Shown here: positions 43,066 through 55,985 of the stretch, in pieces
Layout of the letters: each line of letters starts with the position of its first letter
Position numbering within the stretch: position 1 is the first letter of the stretch
Source: Furcasterigmium furcatum
Lineage: Eukaryota; Ascomycota; Sordariomycetes; Glomerellales; Plectosphaerellaceae
Assembly (NCBI GenBank): GCA_001599815.1
Contig: BCIA01000003.1
Coordinates: 2,170,001 to 2,234,000 of the forward strand
Direction of reading: 5' to 3'
Length of the DNA stretch: 64,000 nucleotides
Translations under genes and position numbers: made by a program
Notes under the pieces: generated by a model
Told to the model about the DNA's origin: nothing
What the model saw: the letters and a program-made list of their open reading frames with translations, nothing else
Databases searched by the model: none

Positions 43066-44413
43066 TCAAGCCGCCGTTTTATACTCACCCTTCTTGACCC
43101 TCTCCACGACCTCTTTGAGCGCCTTGGCGGCCCACTCAAAGTCTTCCGTATCCAGGTACACCTGCGCGCTCAGCCGCGTGTACCACTGGCCGGCATGCGC
43201 CCCCAGGGCGATGAACGTGTTGTACTCGTCGACCAGGACCTTCTGCGCCCACTGCGCGGCGCCGGCGTCGACCTCCTCTGTCTTCACGGGCAGCCAGACG
43301 TTGACCATGGCGCAGTTGGTCAGCGTGCCGGCCTTGTTATCCAGCACCGACGTGCCCAGGATCTCCGCGACGCGCTGGCCGCCCTCCTTGGCCAGCTTCC
43401 ACAGGTACGCGCGGACGCGCTCCTCGCCGCCGAGCACCTCCTCGCGCCAGGTCAGGGCGTCCTTGACGGTGACGAAGGGGCTGTTGTCGACGGTGCCGAC
43501 GAACTCGAAGTTCTTGACGAACGCGGACTTTACGCCCACGGAGGGGAGGGGGCTGGCGTACCCGTTCGAGCTGAGGGGGACGTAGCCGTGGCTCGTGGGG
43601 AGGGTGCTCCGGATGAGCGGCTGGTTGCGGAGGGGGACGTGGAGGAACGCGCAGCCGCGGGGGGAGTGCAGCCACTTGTGGCAGTTGGAGAGGAAGAAGT
43701 CGGCGTCGAGCTTGGCGAGGTCGAGCTCGATCATGCCGACTCCCTGGGCGCCGTCGATGAGGCTGATGACGCCGAGCTCGCGGCAGACCTCGGTGATGGC
43801 CTCGAAGGGGAAGCGGACGCCGGGCTGGGAGATGACGGCGTCGTAGACGGCGAGGCGGGGGTTGCGGCCGGCCTCCTTTGAGGCCTTGACGGCGTCGCGG
43901 AAGAGGGTGACGATCTCGTCGTCCTCGATGGGGTAGGTCAGGGGGATGAGGCGGGAGGAGACGTTCTTGCGGGTATCGCAGATGTAGTCGATGGTCTTGC
44001 CGCAGGCGCCGTAGATGGTGGAGAAGGAGATGATCTCGTCACGGCCATCCTCGGACCAGGTGAGGTTGCGGAGGACAAGGTTGAAGGCGGTGGTGGCATT
44101 GGCGGCGTAGACGACCGTGTCGGGGGACACGTTCAGGTGCGCAGCGAGGGCAGCACGGGACTCGTCGAGGAGGCCCGGGTACTCATAGCGGATATACCTG
44201 TCGGGGTATGCCTCGGCGCGGTCTTGGTACGAGAGATGCTTCTCGCGGACGGCACGAGGCATCGAGCCGAAGGAGCCTGGGAGGTATTAGTGAGTGAGGC
44301 TTTTCAGGGGAGTTGGTGACAGGAGACATGCCGTTGTTAAGATTCCGCCACTCAGGGTCAAAGAGGAATTGTTCCCTGAGGGCCTTTCCGAACTGGACTG
44401 GAGTAGAACCCAT
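43066..44413 (-). CDS. class V PLP enzyme (aminotransferase / cysteine desulfurase fold)
   Basis: Two exons: 44413-44332 and 44276-43066, giving 430 residues. The protein starts MGSTPVQFGKALREQFLF and has the LNNGSFGSMPRAV opening of the isopenicillin N epimerase-like group. The PLP lysine is in SNCHKWLHSPRGCAFLHV, and the PLP-phosphate Asp in SLIDGAQGVGM. Fungal members include hercynylcysteine sulfoxide lyase (Egt2) of ergothioneine synthesis and many uncharacterised proteins, so Egt2-like activity is possible but not shown. The intron has a GC donor (GCATGT); only that junction rebuilds NNGSFGS. No targeting signal seen. Convergent with the aspartic protease gene. Confidence 0.85.
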
Positions 44414-46079
44414 GATGTCTATGTCTTCTCTACGGATGCAAACCGAGTCGATGAACGAGAATTGGTGTCTTGAAGAATTGGAGGGGTTCGATTGGCCAAT
44501 TCGCACTGCTGCTTTGAAAGACTCGCTGAGCTGATGAATTGAGTTCTGACAGACCGTTCGAGACTCTCGTCGGATGAGTGGCGACTATTTAATCACCTTT
44601 ACCGTGAGTCACTCATACGATGTATCCAGGGGATCATGAGTCTTCGCTTTCAGTCGGGTCATCAAGGCCCCGTTGAATGTCGTCGGGATTTGTAATCTTG
44701 AGATGTCAACCATGACTCATGTAGGGCGTAGCCTTCAACAGCGGAGCAAACAGCTCGAGTCAACGACACAGCGTCCCTAGGAGTAGTCGCTCTTGTCCCT
44801 GTCTTGTTGGATGACGGAATTTGCGAGAACTGACAATTAGAGGTCGAGGAAAGCATGAAGATCATATCAGCCTCATCACTGAGCCTCACCATGAGCGCCT
44901 CCCACTTGGCATTGAGTGCCTCTGCCCTGCGGTCTGGGTCTTTCGTCTGTTGAACCCGGCTGCCGTCCATCATTTTGACAACTGAGCGTCACGTCCGTCT
45001 GCGGTGCATATTGGACACAGGCACCTAGTCGGGGACTGGCTGCTAAAGTAATAAATGCCTGGCCCACGCCTGAGAGGCAGCGGCCGTTTCTTAAATAGCC
45101 AAGACGGCCACTTGGCGTCGTCATCCAGAGTGGCATGCGGCACTTGCTCTCTAGCTCAATCCTTTCGTTCAGGGGACGTCGCCGGAGATCGGCAGCGAGA
45201 TTGCGAGCTCATCTACTCGCTGCAACGGCACCACTCGGCAGATAGCCAGATGATATGCAGGACCAAGACGCCCTTGAGCCGAACCAGGCAAGGCTTGCTG
45301 TTGTCCGGAAGGTCGTTGCCGCAGTCCAACCCGGACAGCTCATCGCCCGATGCATCGTCGCCCGACTCTCAACCAAACCTCCATCACGGAGGAGAAACAG
45401 GGGAGAAATCACGGAGAAACCCCTCTCGACGACCATGCATCCTCCCACAGTTTGACCGGCCGGATCTCCGCCTCCTCAACCCCAATTCCCATCCCCGCAC
45501 CACTCACGTCGATCACAAACCCCTTTCTGCCGCGTCCCCAGATCTTCCGCCTCGACCCCGCCGGGGCCTGCTGCACGATATTACCTTCCCAATCACGCGA
45601 GGCCGTCGCCGCTTCGAGGACGACCCAAGCCGGCCCGAGCCCTCCGCGATCCCCCCAAAGAGCAAGATCCCACTGCTGCCCTGCTGCGCCGACTCGGTGC
45701 TTCTCCAGATCGTTGCATCGAGCCAGCCGATGACATCGTCGCTAATCAGTCCATGCCGGCTCGGAGCCCCCCTGTCCAAGGCACTTGCTTCGGCCCTTTA
45801 GGGGCGTCCCAGAACCGCCACGATCCGATTGACAGGAACACCTTCGAGATGGAGAAGGAATCCCCGTCCGTCCAACCGGGGTGCCTTGGCGGATCGTCGT
45901 GGTTCCTCCGTTCCTAGCATGTTGCTCAGAGCCATGTTCGGCTCGGCCCCGTCCGGTTCGTACTGACGTGCTCGCGGACGGCTCGTCTATAAGACGAGGC
46001 CCCGGACTCTCTGTCGATGCGGGTCACCTCCACGGCTCTTCACGCATCCCAACGACGCAGGCCGCCAGCCCCCTTCACC
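44414..46079. other. 1.7-kb divergent intergenic region
   Basis: Between the class V PLP enzyme (-) and the GH3 gene (+). A 248-codon open frame (45055-45801) is Pro/Ser/Arg-rich and has no family resemblance. The region is better read as the upstream regulatory region of the beta-glucosidase gene. Confidence 0.45.
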
Positions 46080-48370
46080 ATGCACACCTTCAAGCTCCTC
46101 GCGGTGCTGGCCGCATCGACACTCCAGGTCCTCGCCCAGACCAACAACGCCGAGTGGGACGCCGCATACGCCAAAGCGGAGGACGCTCTCGCTCAACTCA
46201 CCCAGCAAGAGAAGATTGGCATCGTTACCGGCGTCGGCTACAACCAGTCGCCCAACGGCCCCTGCGTGGGCAACACCCACCCAGCCGACTCGATCAACTA
46301 CCCCTCGCTCTGTCTCCATGATGGTCCCCAGGGCATCCGTTTCGGCGAAAGTGTGACAGCCTTCACACCGGCCATCCAGGCCGCCGCCACGTGGGACCTC
46401 GAGCTCATCCGCCAGCGTGGCGAGTACATGGCCGCCGAGTTCAAGGACGCGGGTATCCATGTCATCCTCGGACCTGCCCCCGGTGCGCTTGGCAAGAATG
46501 CCGAGGGTGGCCGCAACTGGGAAGGCTTCGCCCCTGACCCCTATCTCCAGGGCATCGCGACACAGGTGACGGTCGAGGCGCTCCAGAAGGGCGGTGTCCA
46601 AGCCGCGGCCAAGCACTACATCGTGAACGAGCAGGAGATCAACCGCGAGGAGATCAGCAGCAACGTTGACGACCGCACCATGCACGAGCTGTACCTCTGG
46701 CCGTTCGCCGACACGGTCCGTGCCAACGTCGCGAGCATCATGTGCTCGTACAACCGAGTCAACGGAACCCACGCTTGTGAGAACGATGAGGTCCTGAACG
46801 GCCTCCTGAAGGGGGAGCTTGGCTTCCCCGGATGGGTCGGATCAGACTGGTTTGTTGCTCATCGCACGACGATCGGAGGCACAATTGGAATGGACATGTC
46901 CATGCCGGGCTCTGGCTGGGCCGGAGACAACGTCCTGTGGGGTCCGCAGTTGCAGGCCGCCATCGATGCTGGTGATGTACCACAGTCGCGCGTGGATGAC
47001 ATGGTCGTACGAATCCTCGCGGGCTGGTATCTGCTTGGCCAGGATGAGGGATTCCCCGAGGTCAACATTGATGCCGTCGTCCACGCCAACCACGACGAGA
47101 ATGTTCGCGCAATCGCTCGTGACGGTACGGTTCTCCTCAAGAACGAGGGTGGCATCTTGCCTCTGTCCAGCCCTAGCAGCATCGCAGTTATCGGGTCTTC
47201 CTCCATCAAGAACCCCAACGGAGTCAACTCCTGTCTCGACCGTGGCTGCAACGAGGGCGCCCTGGGTATGGGCTGGGGCTCGGGTGCAGTCGAGTACAGA
47301 TACTTCGTGGCGCCCCTCGATGCCATCCAAGAACAGGCCGATGCCGATGGCACCGAGATCGTGACCAGCACCACGGACAGCACCTCGGCGGGTGCTGCGG
47401 CCGCTCAGGGCGTCGATGTTGCCCTTGTCTTCATCACCGCCAACTCTGGCGAGGGCTACATCACGGTCGAGGGCCACCAAGGCGACAGGAACCACTTGGA
47501 CCCTTGGGACAACGGCAATGAGCTGGTCGAGGCTGTTGCCGCAGCGAACGAGAACGTCGTGGTAGTCGTTCACAGCCCTGGCGCCGTCATCCTCGAGAGA
47601 ATTCTCGCTCTGCCGAGTGTCAAGGCCATTGTGTGGGGAGGACTTCCGTCGCAGGAGAACGGCAATGCCGTTGTCGACATTGTCTGGGGCGGCACCAACC
47701 CGAACGGCAAGTTGCAGTACACCATTGCCAAGGACCCGTCGGACTATAGCAGTCAGGTGATCCGTGGCGGCGGTGACGATGACTTCACCGAGGGCCTCTA
47801 CGTCGACTATCGCCACTTCGACGCGGCGGGCATCGAGCCTCGCTATGAGTTTGGCTTCGGCTTGTGTGAGTAGATGACCGGCTGATTGTGTCTGATGAAA
47901 TCAAGACTGACCCCGTGTTAGCGTACACAAACTGGACTTACTCTGACCTTGAGATCTCCTCTACCGCCGAGCCTGGACCGGCGATCGGCAACATCGTCCC
48001 GGGGGGCCGCGAGGATCTCTTCGAGGAAGTGGCCGTGGTGACCGCGACCATCACCAACTCTGGTGCTGTCGCCGGTGCCGAGGTTGCCCAGTTGTACATC
48101 ACGCTCCCTGACAGTGCACCAACGACGCCGCCCAAGCAGCTCCGCGGCTTTGACAAGCTGCCTCTCGAGGCTGGAGCTTCGGGCACTGTGTCGTTCAGCC
48201 TCCGTAGGAAGGACCTGAGCTACTGGGACGTCGTCAGCCAGAACTGGGTGGTGCCCCAGGGTACGTTCGGAGTCAAGGTCGGCGCGTCGAGCAGGGACAT
48301 TAGGCTTGAGGGCGACCTGGTTGTTGGCAGGCCGCGGTGCAGGCGTGGAGCTAAGATTGTGAACAACTAG
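46080..48370 (+). CDS. secreted GH3 beta-glucosidase
   Basis: Two exons: 46080-47865 and 47922-48370, giving 744 residues. A signal peptide (MHTFKLLAVLAASTLQVLAQ) is followed by the GH3 barrel: CLHDGPQGIRF, GRNWEGFAPDPYLQG, AAKHYIVNEQE and catalytic nucleophile Asp256 in GWVGSDWFV. The (alpha/beta)6 sandwich domain has TVLLKNEGGILPL and a VVVVHSPGAVI strand. The C-terminal fibronectin III-like domain spans GFGLSYTNWTYSDLEISS to the end. Hydrolyses cellobiose and short beta-glucans outside the cell. The length matches the shorter fungal GH3 group (Trichoderma Bgl1, about 744). An upstream in-frame ATG at 46017 would bury the signal peptide, so 46080 is preferred. Confidence 0.93.
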
Positions 48371-49396
48371 AAGGCGCTGCAATTGAAGGCGGAAACATGC
48401 CCGAAATTCGAGGGCGTTGAAAGAATCGAGAGATTCGGTGAAGTAGTTGGCGTCTTGGGCTGCTCCTTCCATCGCGAAATTGATTTGGTCCCAAACACGG
48501 TGTCACATGACGTGCAAGCAAGTAGATGACATAAGCACCATCCAGCTCTTCGTCCACGGACTTAACCTGAAGTCGAGTGGTTGCAATGTTGGTGTACGAG
48601 TATTGATGACTGCATGAGGACCTGAATCAGCGCCGGGATCATCGAAGCTCCGCGGACTTCAATCCCTTGGTATGTTCTCCATGCAGTGGGTCATGGCCCG
48701 GCAGCCAGGATGCCGATGGTAACTCTGACGGTCTGGGCTCTGCCGGCTGAATGAGGAATCTGCCTGAAGGGAGCCCCTTTTCGTATATTTCGTGCTGGAG
48801 TGAAAGCGGAGGGGGGCAATAGATCATCGCCCACGGCTGTCCGCGGCGCGGTATCCTGTCATTCCACTGAGCCTCTGCGCCCTGGTGTCATGATCTCTAA
48901 GAGGCAAACTTGTCTAGACGGGGTCTGCCATGGACTCATGGCAACGTACCATGGGAACAGATGGGTCGAAATGTAGGTGCTTTGTACTCACATGAGAGCA
49001 ACGCCCGCAACATTCCCCAGTAAAATTGCAAAACCTTGACGACTGAATGAGTGGTGCAACACTTTGATGCGGGTGCTTAGTAGTGAATCCATGGATGTTA
49101 AAGGACACGGAGATAAGTTCGCCGCGGACCTCCCGTGATCCACGAATACGCACAACAAACGGATTGCTCCTAACTGAGGATCATAGCATCAGTAGCATGT
49201 TGATCTCAAAATCTGGAGGCCGAATTGCGTGCTTTGGGTGGATTTGAAAGGTATAAGAGGGCATATCCAATCTATATATCGTGACTGATTGAATGAGACA
49301 GTAGAGATGCCAGGGCACCAAGCTTCTCCACCACTGGCAAGTTTCAACTCCTGATATCAAAAGATTGTTTTCCGAGTTCCATTCTTCAAGGACAAA
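48371..49396. other. intergenic region between GH3 and GMC genes
   Basis: 1.0 kb, both neighbours on the plus strand. No gene seen. AT-rich part at about 49000-49350 upstream of the GMC gene. Confidence 0.5.
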
Positions 49397-51811
49397 ATGC
49401 TGAGGACCTTGGTGCACGCCGGAGTTTTCCTAGCTGCCGTGACCAATGGTAACCCCGTCCGGTGCGAAGACGTCTATGAATATGTCATCATTGGCTCCGG
49501 TGCCGGTGGCGGTCCTCTGGCGTATGTTCCTTCCAAAGCCCCTGAGTATCATGTTAAAACATGGAAATAGAGCTGACTCTTCTATACACAGCGCCAATCT
49601 TGCCCGAGCAGGGCACTCTGTGTTCCTGATCGAGGCTGGAGCGGACAGGGGCGAGGAACCAATCCAACAAGTCCCGGCCCTGTACGTAGGCTTCCGCAGC
49701 TACCCACAAAGCCTCTCCTTCACAAAATTCCAGCTGACAGGCGTTGTGATGCCCGGTTCTAGTGCAGTTTCTGGTGCCGAGGATCCGGATCAAGTCTGGT
49801 CGTTCTTCGTGGAGCACTACAAGAACGAGACACAAGCCAGGCGAGACCTCAAGTACACTTACACTTACCCCAATGGTAGCTACTACATTGGTGATGACCC
49901 GCCAGAGGGTGTTGAGCCGTAAGCATCGTGCCTATTCCATCTTTTCTTGTGGATGTGATGCAGAAGAGAAGTTGATACTACAGACTCCAGCCTCGGAATT
50001 CTCTACCCTCGCGGGGCTACCGTCGGTGGCTCAACCCAGAACAACGCCATGAACTTCGCTCTTCCTCCCGCCAACGACTGGAGATACATCGCAGAGCTGA
50101 CAGGCGATGACTCCTGGGCACCAGAGGAGATGCAACAGCACTTCATCGACCTGGAGAGGTCTCAGCACTTCCCGCCCGGAACACCAGGCCACGGGTTTGA
50201 CGGATACATTTCGGTACGTTTGGTTTGCCGCCGCAATCGTCTCTCAAGCAATTTACGATGACCAACTGCTAAACTCCACGGTGTTGTTACCTAAAGAGCA
50301 ACATGAATAATATTACCTACCTGCTCAACCGCCAGGCCGCCTCGGCGGCTGCCAGAGAGGGCATCCGCATCTTAGAAGGGATCGAGGTCGAGGACGATGC
50401 CCACCTGACCGAGCTCGTGAGGCGGGACATCAACGCCCCGGACACTACTCTGTATGGGAATGGTGGCTGGTTCCAAATGCCAGTACACGTGGACGGTCGC
50501 CGACGCCGCAGTGGTGCTCGAAACTATGTCATGGAGACCGTCGAGGCACGCAACGATGACGGTTCGCCAGCATACCCTCTCACGCTCAGTACACACAGCC
50601 TCGCCACCAAGGTCTTGTTCGACAATAAACACGGAAAGACCCCGAGGGCGACGGGTGTCGAGTTTCTGGTCGGTGAGGCCCTGTACGGTGCGGACCAGCG
50701 GTACAACGAATCGGATGTTGGCGAGCGTCGCCGGGTTCGGGCTTCGAGGGAAGTAATCGTTGCCGGTGGTGCTTTCAACACTCCTCAGATTCTCAAGTTG
50801 AGTGGCGTCGGGCCCCGTGATGAGTTGAAGAAGCTCGGTATCCCAGTGGTGAAGCACTTGCCAGCCGTGGTGAGGTTCCCCCCTTTTTCCCTTTGCCCCT
50901 TTGCCCCTTTTTCCCCTCCCGCCCTCGGCCCCTTTTTTCAGGAATGCCCACCAAACTATCCCCCCTATTCAGTCCCTTTTCGATGCATGCGTCTTCTTTG
51001 GTTTCAACATTGATACTAATCGGACATAACATGAGTATAGGGCAACTACATGCAAGACAACTACGAGTCTGGTGTCACCGTGCGTACCCCCGTCGAATGG
51101 GCCGGAGATCCCCTCAACGACTGCGGTTTCAACGGCCCTCCGGAGGACGACACTTGCCTAGACCAGTGGCTCAATCACGGTTACGGCTTCTACGGCGAGG
51201 CGGGTGCCCCGGTGTCCTTCACCCTCCGCTCCAACGTGTCGGAGAACGGCGACGCCGACGTGTTCGTCTTCGGGTCGCCCAACGCCCACTTCACGGGCTT
51301 CTACCCCGGGTACTCGAACCACTCCATCGACCCGACCTCCTTCTTCTTCGCCATCGTGAAGATGCAGACGGGCAACACCGCAGGCACAGTGACGTTGCGC
51401 TCCCGCGACCCCCGTGACCCGCCCCTCATCAACTTCAACTACTTCGAGGAGCAGGGCGAGCGCGACCTGCAGGCCATCACCGAGACCACAGCGTACATCC
51501 TCGAGTTCCTCAACGCCATCGGGGCTCCATATGAACCGCTCACGGTCCTCGAGCCCACGCCAGGCATGAGCTGGGAGCAGGCCGTCATGGACCAGAGCTA
51601 CAGCCACCACGTCTCGTCCACGTGTCGCATGGGTCCCAAGGGTCACCGGGACTACTGTGTTGACAGCGAATTCAGGGTCAATGGGGTTGATGGCCTTCGG
51701 GTCGTCGATGCCTCGGTCTTCCCCCGTACGCCGGGAGGCTTCCCAGTGGCCCCGACTTTCGTGATCAGCCAGAAGGCATTCCGAACCATCATTGCCGGCT
51801 TGGAGGACTGA
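49397..51811 (+). CDS. secreted GMC oxidoreductase
   Basis: Five exons: 49397-49521, 49592-49908, 49984-50213, 50297-50869, 51041-51811, giving 671 residues. A signal peptide (MLRTLVHAGVFLAAVTNG) leads to the FAD Rossmann motif YVIIGSGAGGGPLAANLARAGHSVFLIEAG. Then ILYPRGATVGGSTQNNAMNF (GMC signature 1), GGAFNTPQILKLSGVGP (signature 2), and the C-terminal domain with SYSHHVSSTCRMG carrying the catalytic His. The second catalytic position, usually Asn or His in a GNxNAPT-like motif, reads GGFPVAPTF here. Family members oxidise alcohols or sugars with O2 or quinones. Exon 2 ends at GTGTTG rather than the better-looking GTAAGC 10 nt later, because only that restores EDSSLGILYPRGA. Substrate unknown. 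Confidence 0.88.
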
Positions 51812-53866
51812 TGTGCGGAAAAGTCGCGGGATGATCGCGCCTGGACGAAGAAGCTCACCGAGGTTTAATCAACTTTCGTTGTATGAATCAATGTGAGCAG
51901 CGTTCTTCAGGAGTTGGATTCGGGAATAAACGTGAGATGAGAAGCTGGACAAGGCCAGGCTGCACTGCCACTGTGGCACATCACGACCTGCCGGCCATGA
52001 GCCGTGATAGCTGTCCAATTTCATGTGATCATTTCCACATTTCGGTCTGCAATGGATGCACTCCTACTTCCCGTGTAATCGTCATGAAAAGAGCAGATCA
52101 TGGTCCCCGCTACAATCGCCGAAAAGGCAGCCATGGGCTTGTCGACACAAGGCGCTGGTGTCGATTCAACTTACGAGCTCTGCGATGCATAAAACCTGAA
52201 TCAGAGGAGCCATGATGGTTGAGAGACGCAGAAATCCCCCCAATCCTGCGTTGACTAGAACTGACCGCTTCCTCGCTGTCGTCCACATCGGACTTGTCAT
52301 CGACATTCAGAGCATCGGCCTTAAAATGCCCCTCAGCGAGTCCATCGAACGAGCTGGACCCACATCGGTCTTGTCTCCGATGACCGCCAGCGCCCGACAG
52401 AGGCCGATGCCGCACCATCCGCCGTCTGTCTGGCAGAAAGGTGAATCATGATTGCAAGTGAAGGGAGGGAGGGAGGTTGCGGGAAACGCAATGCTGCGAG
52501 AGAGCCCAGCAGCAGGGTGTCGGTCGCGCTGATGCGGCTCTTGGCTTTTTGTGCATGACCCTTCTGGAACGCTTCCCAAGTTCCGCTTTTCACATGTCAA
52601 CGAGGGCCATCAAACAGTCCACATGACGAGAGTCAGGTCCCAGACAAGAGAGAGTCAGGAGTCACCCCAGACCGGCTCCGCATCGACCGTCACCTGACAA
52701 GCCTTTCGAGTCCCGAGTGGGCAATTGGAGCCTTATTTATGCCACGGGTTCGACTGGGAAATCACATGCCAGAACCGGACGTCGCCGTGGGGGAGGGAGA
52801 GGCTTGAGGCAGAGTTGGGGAAGATGGGGTTGGAGACGGCCACTGGCAGTGGTCAGATCAGCAGCGACGCGGCAGCTTTGGCGGGGAAAAGGTGGCCCCA
52901 GAATAGGTGCCCGGTTCGAGGTCGACGTCTGCCAATGCGCAGGGGACCGACCCCGATGCCGTCATTATTGATGGACACGCAAACATGGTCGGTTGTTCGA
53001 ACCCTCAGAACACCCATCAATGAGGGTCGAAGAAGAAAATATGGAATGAGAGAAATATTTTCGATTGTGTTGAGATCCCCAGCCCCATGTACTTGTATCC
53101 GTCGCCAGTCGGCTTCCTCGGGGCATGAGAGAGCGAGGCAGCTCGGTGTCAATTGTTGCGAGGCCTCTCTGCTGGACCCTCAGACGATGGGAGGCCATCC
53201 GTTTCCGGAGCGCTTGTGGCATGGCCCCCTCGACTAGCAGCACGGCATGCGTTAGAAAATGCCATCGAGGGAGAGTCTCGCGATCTGCCTTCCATCTTCA
53301 TAAGTAAACGGAGGAGCGTCGGGCAGCTGGGTCAGATCCCTCGTGTGTCTGCGCTCGTCAGTTGACTCGGCCTCGGTCCATGACAATTCGCGGGCAGTGA
53401 TTGGCCCTGGCCCCCAAACGGATCCCCCGCGGTGTTCGGTCCAAAAGGCCGACGGGCCAGCCAGGTGGAGGTGGCCAGGTACCGTCCCTCACTGCGGCGC
53501 CCTGGAGTGACTGAGGTGATCCCTGCACGCGACCGTCGACCTCGGCTCCTCCTGCAGGATCCCACGAGTCGACCGGTCTCAGCACCGTCAGCGGCAGGCC
53601 GAGCAACCCCGGGCTAGCTCTTGTCCTCGGCGCAACCAGACCCAGGCCGCCAGAAACTGGGGGAACAGCCTCCATTCCATTCACCCATTGCTCCTGCTGC
53701 CGCTGCTTCTTTAAGACCTCCCCGCCCACGAGTCGTACTCTCCCTCCCACATCCATCGTCTCATCCTTTTGCTTCCCTTTTTTTCTTCCTTCCTCCCTCT
53801 CCTCCCTCAAGATACCCTCTCCCACTTGACTACTATTTCCTCCCGCATCCTCACAATCCAGTCAGA
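51812..53866. other. 2.1-kb intergenic region, promoter of fumarate reductase
   Basis: No gene recognised. A long pyrimidine tract (about 53690-53830, nearly all C and T) lies directly upstream of the ATG, as in strongly expressed fungal genes. Confidence 0.5.
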
Positions 53867-55985
53867 ATGGCCCCCAGAGTTATCGTCGTCGGTGGCGGCT
53901 GTGAGTACTTGCCTACTGCTTCCCTGGTGTCGTCATGCGGCTGCGGCTGCTTTCGGCCCATTCGCTTTCACGTGAAGAAGCGCAAAATGCCCTGAGGAAC
54001 GAGACTGACCACGATTGCGCATCTCGCAGTGTCTGGCCTGAGTGCCGCGCATACCATCTACCTCGCCGGCGGAAATGTCGTCGTTCTCGACAAGCAGGGT
54101 AAGAATCACTCCACTGCGCCGCCCTGGGCGATCGCCCGCCGCTGTGGTGACCTGAGCTGACGCCCGCCCCAGGCTTCTTCGGAGGCAACTCTACAAAGGC
54201 CACCTCCGGCATCAACGGTGCCCTGACGAGGACGCAGGTCGACCACAAGATCGCCGACAGCGTCAAGCAGTTCTACGACGACACCCTGAAGTCGGCCCGT
54301 GACAAGGCCCGCCCTGATCTGATCAAGGTCCTCACCTACAAGTCCGCCGCCGCCGTCGAGTGGCTGCAGGACGTCTTCAACCTCGACCTCACCCTCGTCT
54401 CCCGCCTCGGGTAAGTTTGCCGTCTGCTGTCTTCCGACATTGCGTCACCTATTAACACCCAATCTCCAGTGGTCACTCCCAGCCCAGAACCCACCGTGGC
54501 CACGATGCCAAGTTCCCCGGCATGGCCATCACCTACGCCCTGATGCAGAGGCTCGAGGAGCTCGCCGAGACCGAGCCCGGCCGCGTCGAGATCATCAAGA
54601 AGGCCCGCGTCACCGGCCTCAACAAGGACGGCAACACCGTCACCGGTGTCAAGTTCGAGCACAATGGCGAGGAGCAGTCGCTGGACGGCCCCGTCGTCCT
54701 CGCCACTGGCGGTTACGCCGCCGACTTTGGCGAGGGCTCTCTGCTCAAGGAGCACAGGCCCGACACCTTCGGCCTCGCCACCACCAACGGCTCCCACGCC
54801 ACCGGTGACGGCCAGAAGATGGTCATGGCCATCGGCGGTAACGGCATCGACATGGACAAGGTCCAGGTTCACCCTACCGGTCTCGTCGACCCCAAGGACC
54901 CCGGCTCCAAGTGGAAGTTCCTGGCCGCCGAGGCCCTGCGCGGCGAGGGTGGTCTCCTCCTCAACGCCGACGGCGACCGCTTCTGCGACGAGCTCGGCCA
55001 CCGTGACTACGTCTCCGGCATGATGTGGAAGGAGAAGGAGAAGAACAAGTTCCCCATCCGCCTCATCCTCAACTCCAAGGCCTCCAACACCCTTGACTTC
55101 CACACCCGCCACTACTCTGGCCGTGGCCTGATGAAGAAGATGACCGGACAGGAGCTCGCCAAGGAGATCGGCTGCGCTCCCGACCACCTCCAGAAGACCT
55201 TCAAGACCTACAACGCCATCGCCGACGGCAAGCAGAAGGACCCCTGGGGCAAGAAGTTCTTCCACAACCTGCCCCTGGACATCGACGACGACTTCCATGT
55301 CGCCGTCATGGAGCCCGTCCTCCACTTCACCATGGGTGGTATCGAGATCAACGACAAGGCCCAGGTCCTCAACAAGGAGGGCAAGCCCTTCGACGGCCTC
55401 TTCGCCTGCGGTGAGCTGGCTGGTGGCGTCCACGGCGCCAACCGTCTCGGTGGTTCCTCCCTGCTGGGCTGCGTCGTCTACGGCCGTGTCGCCGGTGACA
55501 CCTCCAGCAACTACCTCTTCCAGCAGGCCCTGACTGGCAGCGCCGGTGGTGCCGCTGCCCGTGTCGGCCAGATCTCCCTTCACCTCGACCCCTCGCAGCC
55601 CGGCCGCGTGACTGTCGAGTGGGCCAACGGCGGCGCCTCCGGTGCTTCCGCCGTGCCCGCCACCTCCACGGCGGCTGGCGCTGCGCCCGCCCCCAAGGCC
55701 GAGAAGCCCAAGGCCTTCACGATCCCCGAGAAGGAGTTCACCATGGAGGAGGTCGCCAAGCACAACACCAAGGAGGACCTGTGGGTCGTCGTCAAGGGTG
55801 TTGTCATGGACCTCTCCAACTGGCTCGAGGAGCACCCCGGTGGCCCCCAGGCCATCATGAACTTCATGGGCCGTGACGCCACCGAGGAGTTCGAGATGCT
55901 GCACGACGATGAGGTCATCCCCAAGTACGCCCCCGAGCAGGTGATTGGCCGCGTCAAGGGTGTCGAGCCCTCCCTGGAGCTGTAA
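53867..55985 (+). CDS. fumarate reductase (Osm1/Frd type) with C-terminal cytochrome b5 domain
   Basis: Four exons: 53867-53900, 54030-54098, 54173-54410, 54470-55985, giving 618 residues. The FAD-binding domain starts at residue 4 (VIVVGGGLSGLSAAHTIYLAG). Active-site blocks are GGNSTKATSGINGA, HRGHDAKFPG, VHPTGLVDP and HFTMGGIEIN, and the C-terminal flavin loop is GGVHGANRLGGSSLLGCVVYGR. After an Ala/Pro linker (about 505-535) a cytochrome b5 domain follows with the haem ligand motif EEHPGGPQAIMNFMGRDAT. Yeast Frd1/Osm1 use FADH2/FMNH2 to reduce fumarate and lack this domain. Here b5 may bring electrons directly. No targeting peptide, so cytosolic form likely. Codon use is strongly biased (GCC, AAG, CTC), a mark of high expression. 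Confidence 0.93.

Noticed and set aside
45055..45801. 248-codon plus-strand frame between the class V PLP and GH3 genes
   Set aside because: Low-complexity Pro/Ser/Arg composition and no family resemblance; more likely promoter sequence.
49909..49983. GMC exon 2 ending at the stronger GTAAGC donor (49919)
   Set aside because: It gives the wrong phase for the conserved GILYPRGATVGGSTQNN exon; the GTGTTG donor at 49909 fits.
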